Source: Saccharina japonica (taxonomy: Eukaryota > Sar > Phaeophyceae > Laminariales > Laminariaceae). From it: a DNA stretch of 64,000 nt. Within the stretch, counting starts at the first letter, position 1, and every line of letters starts with the position of its first letter. The DNA is taken from the NCBI GenBank assembly GCA_008828725.1, contig MEHQ01000233.1, forward strand, positions 62,001 to 126,000. The letters run 5' to 3'. The notes under the pieces were generated by a model. That model was not told the origin of the DNA. It was given only the letters and a program-made list of their open reading frames with translations, and ran no database searches. This document shows positions 32,700 to 43,163 of the stretch, piece after piece. The translations under genes were made by a program, and so were the position numbers.

Positions 32700-33235
32700 G
32701 AGGTCGGGGGAGGGGGTGGGAGGTCATTTTCATGCATGGTCGTAGTCGTATGACCATATACCCTCGCATCCCTACAATACCGGGACGGGGCATGTCGGGT
32801 TTTCACCGACCAGGCAGACATTACTTGCACCAAGCGCGAATCGCCGTGATGTGTTCGGCGAGTCGCATGAAGGGTGGGCTGCATCCTACTAATACTAACA
32901 ACCGCTTGTGAGGCGGACTTGCATATGGACGACAGCCTCCGATGAATCGATTTAATTTCGGGTGTAGCCACTTCCAGAGACCGCAATGGGTGTTAGTATG
33001 TATCTGCTTCGTAGATACCTTAACTTGCCATATACACACTACGTGATACGATCATTCGACTTGTGCGGAGTTGAGGTTCTCAACCTCCTACAAATGATCT
33101 CACAAGACCGCCAGCCTTGGTGACCGCCAAAAAAAAAAAAAACGGTACCCTGGTTTGTCTAGCCCACGCAGTGAGAGGCGTGTTTTACAGCGTCGTCGCC
33201 AATCGACGCCAACCCAACCTATACGTACATACATA
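32700..33235 (+). repeat. Poly-G family 1, near full-length
   Basis: G-rich start, head (CATGCATGGTCGTAGTCGTA), GGTTTTCACCGACCAGGCAG, then CTTGTGAGGCGGACTTGCAT, CACTACGTGATACGATCATT and the end CGACGCCAACCCAACCTATA. About 530 bp, no coding potential. Same order as at 49.2 kb. Confidence 0.8.
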
Positions 33236-33354
33236 AATTCGTCTTGGATGTCTGCTTATTACAGAAGAAGAGAGCAACACCAGAAACGAGAGTGAGGGGC
33301 GTTGGGACGAAAACAAAGCGTAGGGGCGACGAACTCTACATGGAGGCCTTTTTT

Positions 33355-33399
33355 GGGGGGGGGTGGAGGTGGAGGTGGAGGTGGAGGTGGAGGTGCAGG
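33355..33399. repeat. (GGTGGA)n minisatellite
   Basis: G run then six GGAGGT units. Confidence 0.9.
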
Positions 33400-33522
33400 T
33401 GTTTGTTTTTGGTCGGTAGATTATGACAAGAGTAAACTCACTCGAGAATAGGGACGCCAGCTGGAAAAAAACAAACAAACAGAGTATCGGGGACACGAAA
33501 CCCTAATGGAGGCAATGCTTGA

Positions 33523-33693
33523 GGGCGGGAGGGGGGGGGGGGGGGGGGCCGTCGTTGGGGTACTCGTTTGTTACTTGCCGTAGTAATTTGAGAGACCATA
33601 CATAGTAAATAGGACCTACGGTACACACAAAAACCTATATATTTTCTCATTTTCACGAACAATATTTGGTCCTATTTACTACGGTCCCAGGTG
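33523..33693 (+). mobile_element. Poly-G family 2 head followed by TA-target MITE
   Basis: A G run, GTACTCGTTTGTTACTTGCC, then a TA MITE with AGTAAATAGGACCTACGG and GGTCCTATTTACTACGGTCC. It repeats the arrangement at 17.2 kb. Confidence 0.65.
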
Positions 33694-33716
33694 ATGGGCA
33701 ATATTTTCGGGTTATG

Positions 33717-34233
33717 ACGCTTGCTATACGGTAGCCTGCATGCAGGTGCACCACGATTTTTCTGAGGGTGGTCACTTGATTATCTTGGTTATAGTATAGG
33801 AGCTCGAAACCTCACCCAAAAAAAATGATTTTGGAGGAAAATAAATGTGCTACGTACAGTACACGATGTGCAATCCCGTGGGTCTCAAGTATAAAATGAA
33901 AAGTATTGCATCACAATAATAAAAAAAATTACGACGATTTTGGGTTAAGGTAAGGGCCCGAATTAACGAGTACAAAATAAATTCAATTTGGAAAAAATAA
34001 AATTCAAATTCGCTTTTCATTGGTCAACACACGCACCAGCACCAAATATTATGCCCCAAGATCCTAATCTTTGGTGCTGGTGCGTGTGTTGACGAATGAA
34101 AAGCGAATTTGAAATTTATTTTTTCCAAATTGATTTTTTTTCTTCTTCGTTAAAACGGGCCCTTAAGGGTCCCCTTCATTCAGATTGAAAAAAAAATAGT
34201 CCAAAAAGTGCTAGCTCTATCGTAGCACGCGTG
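33717..34233 (+). mobile_element. GCTACG-end DNA element, copy C
   Basis: Ends GACGCTTGCTATACGG and CTCTATCGTAGCACGCGTG, flanked by TTAT. It contains the GGGCCC hairpin (33951-34165). Confidence 0.75.
33951..34165. mobile_element. GGGCCC hairpin element, copy 1
   Basis: Two 85-base arms from TAAGGGCCCGAATTAACGAG to its mirror, both with CAACACACGCACCAGCAC. A second copy at 40868-41080 sits in the same place of another GCTACG element, so this pair may be one subfamily rather than two insertions. Confidence 0.75.
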
Positions 34234-34329
34234 TTATGACAACCATTAAATAGCACCATTAATTCGTACCAAGGGTAAAAAACAGTATAGCACCTGCCTC
34301 CACGAGGCGGCCTCAAGGCCACGCATGGT

Positions 34330-34740
34330 AGGTGGGGAGGGGGGCGGCGTACTCATTTGTTGCTTGCCTTTAAGTCATTTGACCATTGACCAAGCTTCTT
34401 TTTCGAGATGGAGGCGGGGGGGCGGAGAGGAGGGGCGTGCTCATTTGTTGCTTCCTTGGTTCGTTTTCCCATTGACCACGCAATTCCCTTTCGAGACGGA
34501 GCACCGTTCCTACTCCAAATAGAGGATGCCTCCAACATTTGCGCGCTCATTACGTTTTTCCATATACTACATAGACACGTTTTGTCTTTTCTTATCCCCT
34601 TCCTGTTTCGCCGTCTGTGGCCCCCATCTATATCCTAGAATAGCAATCGTTTTCTCGCTGCTGTCTAGTCTACCGAAACCACCCATGTCACATTCGTCGA
34701 TTTCCCCATCTCGTCCTCTCAACACATTCCGTTATTCCTT
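34330..34740 (+). repeat. Poly-G family 2, long copy
   Basis: Two heads (CATTTGTTGCTTGCCTTTAA and CATTTGTTGCTTCC) each after a G run; the second continues into the body (ACGGAGCACCGTTCCTACTC, CCCCTTCCTGTTTCGCCG, TTTTCTCGCTGCTGTC). The same body lies reversed at 49.9-50.2 kb. Confidence 0.8.
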
Positions 34741-35154
34741 GTGTATTTCACAGGCTCTCACTATGTGCGTTTTAGTATTTACTGCTTGGCCACAAGGGAA
34801 AAAAAATGCATCTCCTTCCTCCTCCCAACTCCTGGTATATTTCTGTCTTTTTTCCTGGCAGATCCAGGTTTAGAGTGGGGGGGAAAACGACCAAGCGTCC
34901 GAGATAGTAGCAGCAGGGGCCGATGCTGCCGAGAGGGCATGGAGTGAATTGACACACGACACGAGGCGGAACGTGGAAGTGTGGCGGGCTTAAGCTTTGT
35001 TTTTGCCCATCCGCCGGAGGATTATAACACAAAAAAACGTGCTCAAAACGTGAGACACCGAATCTACCACCACATCCCTAGCGAGGCGGGGGGGCGAGGG
35101 GGCGAAACCGCATCCTTGAAAACGGAACATCACAATCTACCCCAACATCCTCAA

Positions 35155-35810
35155 TGCACGCGGGGGGGGGGGGGGGGGTGTACTCATGTCGTGCATGACC
35201 ATAGTCGCATGACCATAGACCCTCGCACCCCTATAATGCCGGGACGGAGCACGTTGGCTTTTCACCAACCAGGCAGACAAATTGCCTGTTGCACCAAGCG
35301 CGAAGCACCTTGAGGTGTTGGGTGAGTTGCATGAGGGGTGAGCAGAAAGTGTCCTCGTATTAAGGCGGAACGCAAAGACGACGACAGACTTGTACCTCAG
35401 TGTAAGCGGCCCCATGAACCCAATCGCCACTGGCGATACGACAAACGGGGGGTGGGGGGGGGTGCACTTCATCTTCATGCTTGGCCGTAGTCGTATGATC
35501 ATAGACCCTCGCATCCCTACAATGCCGGGACGGAGCATGTCGGGGTTTTTTTCACCGACCAGGCGGACATTTCTAGCATCAAGTGCGGAGCACCGTGAGG
35601 CGTTGGGCGAGTCGCATGAAGGGTGAGCTGCATCCTACTAAGAACCGCTTGTGAGGCGGACTTGCATATGGATGACAGCTTCAATGAGCTAATTTAACTT
35701 CCGGTATGGCCACTGCCAGAGCCAGCAATGGGAGCGCTATGTAACTGCCTCGTGGGTGCCTTACCATATACACACTACGTGATACGATCATTGCCCCTTG
35801 TGCGGAGCAA
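35155..35810 (+). repeat. Poly-G family 1, two tandem copies
   Basis: Each starts with a G run and head (CGTAGTCGTATGATCATAGA type), then GCATGAAGGGTGAGCTGCAT-like and GAGGCGGACTTGCATATGGA segments. The first is truncated at about 35450, where the second G run starts. Confidence 0.8.
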
Positions 35811-36920
35811 AGATCGAAAACAAAAAAAAGTAATTGCGTGTGACTAGCAGTAAAGGGCGAAAAGCGACGACATCGAATGGACACGCGGGGTACTAAAAAA
35901 AACAGGGAAACAGAACCCGGGGAATGGTCGCAAAAACTGCCGGGGCACTGCAAGGAGACCACGTGCATATATGAGACTAGACATAAATCGGAGTGAGCAT
36001 CGTTCGGAACCTAACGAAACGGCGTCAAAACCGAGGCGTGAAAAGAGAATGCCATACGAATATGAACACCCAGACCAAGGGTGAACGGAAAAAAAAGGCG
36101 ACACCCCACTTTTTGTTGCTGAGTCCCAAACAGGGGGCATACTAAAAACAAGTTAACAAAAAAAACTGAAAAAAAATATGATATTTAGTTCTGACAAAAC
36201 TCCCAACCCGCTACGATATACTACCAGGTATATACAAAAACATACCCCTGGAAAAAAGGGAGAGAGAGAGGGATACCTTTAATTTAACCCATATCAATTC
36301 AAGACATTATTAAGCTTTCACCTTCGAGGGACACGATGTACACATATATATACTTGAAGTATATACGAACGTAGTTTGTAATTAATTCGGACGTGGTGGC
36401 GAGTGTGCCCCCCGTTTTATCATTTGTTCGTTTTCCCCTGCCCACATCCCAAACAAACTAGTGCGACAAAGTACGCTCACCGATATACATCAAACAGCAG
36501 CCGTGTGGACGGCGTGGTGCTCTTGAAACCTTGAGCCGGTGCGAGGATTTTGGTCCTCTCAGTGACCAGCATACGCACAAAACGAAAAATATCAAAAACA
36601 CGTCGTCCTGAAAAAGAGGAGTGCAAAGCGATCCGACATTATGTGTGTTAGACAGTGCACGATGCCAAATAGTGGAGCGTTCCTCCCCCGTACCGGTGTA
36701 CTTCGAAGTGCATACTATTAATGGTAGGATAGTAAGCTAGAGCTATTATTATATGATTTGCCTTCCGACAATGTGCAGGGCATTATTCATTCAGAATGAA
36801 AAAGCTGACACACTTCGTCGAATACCACCACTCTCATTCAACAACTTCTTCTCCTCCTCTGAGTGTACTCTATATAATACGCACCCTTTACCCAATTATT
36901 GTACCTGCTATATATCTAAA
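35811..36920. other. Intergenic DNA, nothing recognised
   Basis: AT-rich DNA with short, overlapping open frames and one TACCAGGTA motif. I see no gene, tRNA or repeat copy that I can define. Confidence 0.45.
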
Positions 36921-37185
36921 CAGTGCAGAGGCCGGTTGCTTGGAGAGAGGGTACAGTAAGCAGTGGTTTTAATCCTAGTAGTATAGTAAGCTGGAGATAT
37001 ACAGTGCAGATGCCGTTAGCTTGGAGAGAGGGTACAGCAAGCAGCGCTTTTAATCCTGGTACGATAGTCAGCTGGAGATATGCAGTGCAGAGGCCGTTAG
37101 CTTGGAGAGGGGGTACAGCGAGCAGCGATTTCAATCCTAGTAGGATAGTAAGCTGGAGATATACAGTGCAGAGGTGCAGTAGTTC
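36921..37185 (+). repeat. 81-bp minisatellite
   Basis: Units start CAGTGCAGAGGCCGTTAGC at 36921, 37002, 37083 and 37164, an exact 81-base spacing (27 codons), so a repeated 27-residue frame stays open. I treat it as non-coding for lack of start context or homologue. Confidence 0.9.
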
Positions 37186-37549
37186 GCTTGGGGAGGGGAG
37201 GGTACAACAAGCAGCGCTTTTTAAACCTCGTAGGACTTCGGATGCAGAAAGTTGACGATAAAAAGTGACCATCACGGCAAAAACGGCCAATCACTGTGTC
37301 TTGCTGTGCGGTGGGGGGGGTTGGTACAAGTTCAAGTTGAAGTTGGTGTCCCGAGTTGCAATGCAAGGAGTCGTATGTATTATACTCGTATGTACGGCAC
37401 GGGCGCAAGATGGACATGCTCCTATCATATCATACCATAGCCGTATTGACGAGGCGCTCGCGCTCCTCGCAGACGGTCGACACACGCCAAAGTCAAAAGT
37501 TATCATTATGTTGGTCGCTACCCCGGGGGGTCCTAAAAAGTTTAAGCGT

Positions 37550-37848
37550 GCCTTATCAGGGCATGCCTTATCAGGGCGTGCCTTATCAGGGCGTTGCCTT
37601 ATCAGGGCGTTGCCTTATCAGGGCGTCGCCTTATCAGGGCATGCCTTATCAGGGCATGCCTTATTAGGGTATGCCTTATCAGGGTGTGCCTTATCAGGGT
37701 GTGCCTTATCAGGGCATGTCTTATCAGGGCGTGCCTTATTAGGACATGCCTTATCAGGGCATGCCTTGTCAGGGCGTGCCTTATCAGGGCATGCTTTATC
37801 AGGGCGTGCCTTATCAGGGCATGCCTTATTAGGGCGTTGCCTTGTCAG
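37550..37848 (+). repeat. 15-bp minisatellite, about 20 units
   Basis: Units of GCCTTATCAGGGCRT, a few with one extra base. All frames are open because 15 is a multiple of three. The array ends exactly where GCTACG-end element D begins. Confidence 0.95.
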
Positions 37849-38122
37849 GACGCATGCTACGGTAGAGGTGGCACCCTTTTGTTTCTGAGGGTTGGTCGCT
37901 TGAGAAGCTCTACGGAAATGCCTCAACCCAAAAACTGATTTTGGAGGAAAGTAAAAGTGCTACGTACCGGATGAACACTCTCATGCTCTTAAGTATAAAA
38001 TGAAACATATTGCATCACAATAATTCAATTCCGACCATGTTGGGTCACGGAGCCCCGTCGTTCAGAAAAAAAAACAGGCAAAAAGTGCTATCAATATTAG
38101 TACCTTTATCGTAGCACGCGTC
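37849..38122 (+). mobile_element. GCTACG-end DNA element, copy D (short form)
   Basis: Ends GACGCATGCTACGGTAGAGG and CTTTATCGTAGCACGCGTC with the shared interior ATTTTGGAGGAAAGTAAAAG. At 274 bp, one of the shorter forms. Confidence 0.8.
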
Positions 38123-38470
38123 GGTGTCCTTATGCGTACCTCCTAGAAATGAAGGCGTGGGACGGGTGGTGGGCTTTGTTGATTTGTTGAGGCAGAATGC
38201 AGATGCTCTCATCTCAGTAACCCACCCGCAGTGGCGAAAGGGAAACCGTCGAGCTTAGCGTCTTGAAAGAGTAGGGTGGTATCATAGAAACCGAAGAACA
38301 TGTGTGTCAGAGAGATTATGGCAGGCAACGTTTCCCCTTCCTCCCACTGGTATACTTCACATACATGCTGTGATTAGGGTTGGAAGCGAAAGATAATCAC
38401 AGCGGTATGGCAGCTTGAGTGGGGGACATAGCAAGCGCCTTCGAGCGGCATAGACACAATTCAGTTATGC

Positions 38471-38662
38471 TCACGTGTGCCCCCTAGATAGGAAGAACGA
38501 TAATTCCGTGATCCGGCGCACTCTGTCCTCCTGCTTATCATGGCGTTCGGCGAGGATAGCGAGGTGCCCGCAAACTTCCAATTCGCCTGCCGTCAAGTCC
38601 TCCGCAATTTTAAAGGTGTGGAGAAATTCGCACATCTGCCGCACATACTTACCCCTGTTCAT
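38471..38662 (-). CDS. Short unrecognised open frame
   Basis: An ATG-started frame of 63 codons reads like a real soluble protein (MNRGKYVRQMCEFLHTFKIA, then EDLTAGELEVCGHLAILAER), with balanced charge and no low complexity, in contrast to the repeat-born frames nearby. I do not recognise the family, there is no adjacent exon that I can place, and it sits between mobile elements. It may be a remnant of a transposon protein or a captured exon, or chance. Confidence 0.25.
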   Translation of the reverse strand: MNRGKYVRQMCEFLHTFKIAEDLTAGELEVCGHLAILAERHDKQEDRVRRITELSFFLSRGHT

Positions 38663-38783
38663 CTCAGCGGCCAGTAATTAACCCCGCCTGACTTATCCCA
38701 CGGTAGGTATACCATAAAGGGGTAAGTTAGTTTTTGCCTTTTGAGGCAATATTTTTGTCACTGGGACCGGTGGAGCTCCTCAA

Positions 38784-39021
38784 GACACGTGCTACGATAG
38801 AGGTGGCACCATTTAGCTGTTTTTTTTTCTGAAAGACGGGGGGGGCGTCTTAACCCAAAATCGTCGAAATTTCACTATTGTGTTGCAATGTTTCTCATTT
38901 TTATACTTAGGGTATGGGTTTTTTCATCGGGTAATCACTTCCATTTTCCTCCTGAAACGGGTTCCTCAAGTGACCATCCCTCAGAAAAAAATTATGGTGC
39001 ACTTTTTTACCGTAGCAAAGT
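38784..39021. mobile_element. GCTACG-end DNA element, copy E (degraded)
   Basis: Left end GACACGTGCTACGATAGAGG; the right end TTACCGTAGCAAAGTG is degraded. Confidence 0.6.
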
Positions 39022-39149
39022 GAGCAGCTATCGTTCAGTATGATCCTTTAACTGGTATACTTGCTTCAGGACTATAGAATAGCGTATGGAAATGTTCGTC
39101 GGGGTTGCGCGAACAAACTTCTCCTCAGTCATGTTTCGTGTGAGATATT

Positions 39150-39567
39150 GATGCATGCTACGGTAGCCTGCATGCAGGTGCACCACGATTTTTTTTCTGA
39201 GGGTGCCCACTCGATTATCTTGATTATAGTATAGGAGCTCGAAACCTCACCCAAAAAACAGATTTTGGAGGAGAATAAACGCGCGACCGCGCTTGGTGCA
39301 AGCAATGTCCGCCTGGTTGGTGAAAACCCAACGTGCCCCGTCCCGGCATTGTAGGGGTGCGACGGTCTAGGACATATTCTGGGAAGAGACAAGTTTGTTG
39401 CTTTCAATCACATGGCGTAAATAAAAAATGAAAAACGTTGCAAAAACAAACACACAATAATGAAAGGCCGACGATTTGGGGTTAAGGGAAGGAGCCGGTA
39501 CCGTCATTCCGAAAACGTTTCAGCCAAAAAAAGGTATACCTTATACCTCTATCGTATAGCACGTGTC
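39150..39567 (+). mobile_element. GCTACG-end DNA element, copy F
   Basis: Ends GATGCATGCTACGGTAGCC and CTCTATCGTATAGCACGTGTC, flanked by TATT. It contains a reversed family-1 poly-G fragment (about 39285-39372) and the empty TTAA site GGGGTTAAGGG. Confidence 0.75.
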
Positions 39568-39733
39568 TATTGAGCTCCTCATGTAAGGATCTCAGAAAAT
39601 AAGCCGCCAGCCCTATAAGGCAGGCATTGCTTCCTTTTATAGTACTGCACTGTACCGAAGCATGTGCCCGACTCTAATTCCAAGTAATATGTCCGCAAAA
39701 CGGGAGTACAGTCCTAAAGGGGTTAATAATCGT

Positions 39734-40020
39734 GACGCATGCTATCCTAAGGTAGAGGTGCACCAACCATTGTTTTTCTGAGGCTCCTCACTTGATGAGC
39801 TCTGTACTAATAGTAAGTCAAAAAGTGATTTCAGAGGAACCTAAAAATGTTACCTGGTACCAGATAAACAATTCCATATCACAGCCTAAGTTTGAAATGA
39901 AAACGATTACAACACAAAACAAAATATTTATGACGGTTTTGGGTTAAGGAACCTTTAATAGGTCATTCAGAAATCGTTTCAGCCAAAAAACGGTACAGTA
40001 CCTCTATCGTAGCACGCGTC
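39734..40020 (+). mobile_element. GCTACG-end DNA element, copy G
   Basis: Ends GACGCATGCTATCC and CTCTATCGTAGCACGCGTC. It carries the empty site GGGTTAAGG used as reference for the TTAA MITE. Confidence 0.8.
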
Positions 40021-40330
40021 CCGTGCTGCCGTAGGTAGGTATTGCAATTAGGGGGTTGCACTCGTAAGCCCAAACATTGCCCACTGATGGCGCTCCTCGT
40101 TTGAGTATTGCATATAACAACACTTACTATATATTTGCACCCTAGGTGTGTCTTGCATATAATGTTTCGCAAGTCCTTTTCATCGTGTATCGGGCTTAGC
40201 TTGCAATATTTCTCACAGCGTCGGTTGTTGGGTGGGGCATAGAGCCCCTACGCTACTCCTATAGTATAATCAAGTGAGGAGCAGCCTCAGAAAATTTCGG
40301 TGCTATGATACACCCTGCCGAAGTAGGCGT

Positions 40331-40507
40331 CTTACCCCTTTCAGAACTGCAAAACTTATCCCACACTACTTCCAAGTAATTTTTTGCCAAAAACGTTGGA
40401 CCAGTTCTTAACCCCTTAAAACCAAACCGGCCCCCCATTTTTGGGGACAAACTACTTGGAATTAGTGTGGGATAAGTTTTTTTTCAGTTCTGAATGGGTA
40501 AAGGGGT
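40331..40507. mobile_element. Two TTAA-target MITEs, inverted pair
   Basis: A reversed copy (40331-40412) abuts a direct copy (to 40507), as at 21.3-21.5 kb; both keep the CAAGTA/CTACTTGG core. Confidence 0.7.
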
Positions 40508-40667
40508 TAAAGAGATGCCCCCGAATGTGGCGTCCTAAAAGAACAGGGTAGCGGTCGGACCGTATGCGTGTTGGAGAGACTATGATGCAAAACGGTGGAC
40601 GAGTGCTGCGATAGAGGTTAGCAGAGGAATTTTTGTGGCTGAAACTTTTCCTGGATGATCAGGCTCC

Positions 40668-40754
40668 TTAACCCATTCAGAACTGAAAAAATGCCCCACA
40701 CTAATTCCAAGTAGTGTGTCCCCAAATTCGTGGGATCAGTTCTTAAGGGGCTAA
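40668..40754 (-). mobile_element. TTAA-target MITE inside a GCTACG fragment
   Basis: TTAACCCATTCAGAACTG to AAGGGGCTAA, lying in the truncated element that starts at 40598. This is the same host TTAA position as at 30.1 kb. Confidence 0.7.
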
Positions 40755-40808
40755 CCCAAAATCGTCAGACTTTCTCATTTTTGGGTTGCCATATTTTCTC
40801 GGTATGCC

Positions 40809-41302
40809 GACGCGTGCTACGATGGCGGTAGCATGTTTTGGCTGAAACGTTTTCTGGATGATCAGGCCCCTTGGGGCCCATATTAACGAGTATCAAATCA
40901 TTTCAATTAGGGAAAAATAAAATTCAATTTCGCTTTTCATTGGTCAACACACGCACCAGCACCCCCCAAGATCCTAATATTTGGTGCTGGTGCGCGTGTT
41001 GACCAATCAATGAAAGCGGATTTGATTTTTTTTTTTTTCCAAATTTAATTTTTTCTTTCTTCGTTAAAACGGGCCCTTAACCCAAATTCGTCGGACTTTC
41101 ATTCTTGTGTTGCCAAATTTGCATTGTATGCACTTACTGTATGTAAGCCATGGGATTGTTCATCGTGTACTGCTGTAGCACTTTTACTTTCCTCCAAAAT
41201 TGTGTTCTGGGTGACTTACTTTTAGTATAGAGCTCCTCAAGTGTGGAGTCTCAGAAAATATCCTGTATGCAGGTGCATCTCTACAGTAGCCTGAATCAGC
41301 GT
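40809..41302 (-). mobile_element. GCTACG-end DNA element, copy H (reversed, with GGGCCC hairpin)
   Basis: Starts GACGCGTGCTACGATGGCGG and ends near TAGCCTGAATCAGCGTC. The interior holds the second GGGCCC hairpin (about 40868-41080) with CAACACACGCACCAGCAC arms. Confidence 0.7.
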
Positions 41303-41829
41303 CTAGTGCTATGGTACGGGGGTCACTTTTTAAGTCCTACGTATGAATAATTTCCAGCCGATCAGAGCCGCTCGGTTGAGTTACTATTAATACGTGGCTG
41401 CCATACTTCTTCGCAGGACTAAATCTTTCAAGCTTTTTAGTTTTCGCGATATGCCCCGCCGTGGGATTGTTCGTTTCTCTGCAACTGTTTTTCAAGGTCC
41501 AATTTTGAGTGAGGTGTAGAACCATTCGCTTGAGCGGCATAGACGCGGTAGATAGTGAAAATGGGCGGTACCCCCCGCTACCGTAGCCGAGCTTTCCTTC
41601 CTATTAACAGTATACAAACCTGCCGTGCACCAGTAGGTTTGTAAGCGGGAGATAGTGCAGAGGCAGCTTGGGTAGGAGGGGCGCACGCGCTTCCGAGCGG
41701 CATATACAAAATTCCACACGTCGAGCAGAGGACTGATCCCCACCTCGTGATCTAGATATTCCAGGGCAGCTAGACTCCTGATCGGTGCGACCTAACCCAT
41801 GTTGCAGGGTGGGAGCGGTATAATCTGCA

Positions 41830-41945
41830 TGATCTAGGGCATGCATGTTTCCTGGGTTGGATCTGTACTACACAGATCTTGCACAACATATCATAACGGC
41901 AGGTTAGGGTCCAAACGATCTAGGTCATGATCTGTCCGACGCCGT
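41830..41945 (+). repeat. GATCTGTAT-family fragment
   Basis: GTTTCCTGGGTTGGATCTGT, ACAGATCTTGCACAACATAT and GGCAGGTTAGGGTCC match the family at 32.0 and 62.8 kb. Confidence 0.7.
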
Positions 41946-42577
41946 GCACAATTCAGGTGTCCTGATGCTGTACCTCTCCTAGAAATGAAGGCGTTGGGCA
42001 GTGGTGCGCTTGGAAGCTTGAGCTCGTGCGAGGAGTTTCTCATCCCATGTGGCCAGTAAGAAAAGGGAAAAGGGGTACCCTCGAACGTGGCTTCCTGAAA
42101 TGGTAGGGTGGTATATAGCGATCGGGTAATATATATGCGTTAGAGAGTGATGATGACGACGATGATGTCCTCTCACATTAGCTCATTTCCTTGAAATCTC
42201 GGCCGTGGTCATAAAAAAATAGGCTAGACAAAAAAAACGTCTCGACGGAAGAACACTAGTACATAATAATAGCCGCAGTGCCACACAACCTGTTGCTTTT
42301 GAATCGGGCAGAAACTCAACCATAAACTGTTCGTTGCGAGTGGCCTGATCTGAGCCGTTACCTTCAACGCGACGGGTGCCCATACAGAGAGCGGCGGGAG
42401 GAAGGGCTTCGCTAGGGCGAGTAGGCTGCCCTTGTACTGCCAAATCCCAAGGTAGTCACTGAATTCGCCGCCTAAACGTAGGGTGCCCAAAACAGTAGTA
42501 GTCGTTCAGTAGCGCGGCGGGGCGGTTGCTCGTGCCATGCGCTACAGATATTATCCACATAAGGCAGTACAAGGTAT

Positions 42578-43073
42578 CACACCCTGTACAGCTATACAAT
42601 GACTCGTAGTTGTCTGCCAGACAACTACTGTTTGAAAAAATTGTGCAACTAGTTGTCTGCAGGCAACTGCTGTTTGAAAAATATTGTACAACTAGTTGTC
42701 TGTAGACAACTACTGTTTGTAAAACTTGTGCAACTACAGTTGTTGTCTGCAGATAACTACTGGGTGGAAAACTGCAACTAGTTGTCTGTAGACAACTACT
42801 GTTTAAAAAATATGTGCAACTAGTTGTCTATAGACAACTACTGTTTGTAAAACTTGTGCAACTAGTTGTCTCCAGACAACTACGGGGTGGAAAACCTATG
42901 CAAGTAGTTGTCTGTATACAACTACTGTTTGAAAAAGTTGTGCAACTTGTTGTCTGCAGACAACTACTGTGTGCATAACCTATGCAACTAGTTGTTTAGG
43001 GACAACTACTGAAAAGTTGCGGCCGCGCACAACTATATAGTTGTAGTTGTTAGTTGTAGTTGTACAGGGTGTG
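42578..43073. mobile_element. 496-bp element with 8-bp target duplication and internal palindrome array
   Basis: Inverted ends CACACCCTGTACA and TGTACAGGGTGTG are flanked by the perfect direct repeat CAAGGTAT (42570-42577 and 43074-43081). The interior is about ten units built on the palindrome GTTGTCTGCAGACAAC with CTACTGTTTG spacers. Eight-base duplications fit hAT, P or Merlin type elements; the superfamily is not settled by the ends. Non-coding. Confidence 0.88.
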
Positions 43074-43163
43074 CAAGGTATGCATCATGGTCGCATCTTC
43101 ACATGTGTGACCGGATTGAAGAGACCATTCGCTGAACGTACACTGCTCACTCGCAGATGACAT

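Noticed and set aside
37265-37888. Long open frames through the 15-bp array
   Set aside because: Period 15 keeps every frame open on both strands; the peptides are five-residue repeats with no start context or homologue.
42595-43060. CRISPR array
   Set aside because: The palindromic units diverge from each other, the spacers are near-identical rather than unique, the block lies inside a transposon with target duplications, and the genome is eukaryotic.
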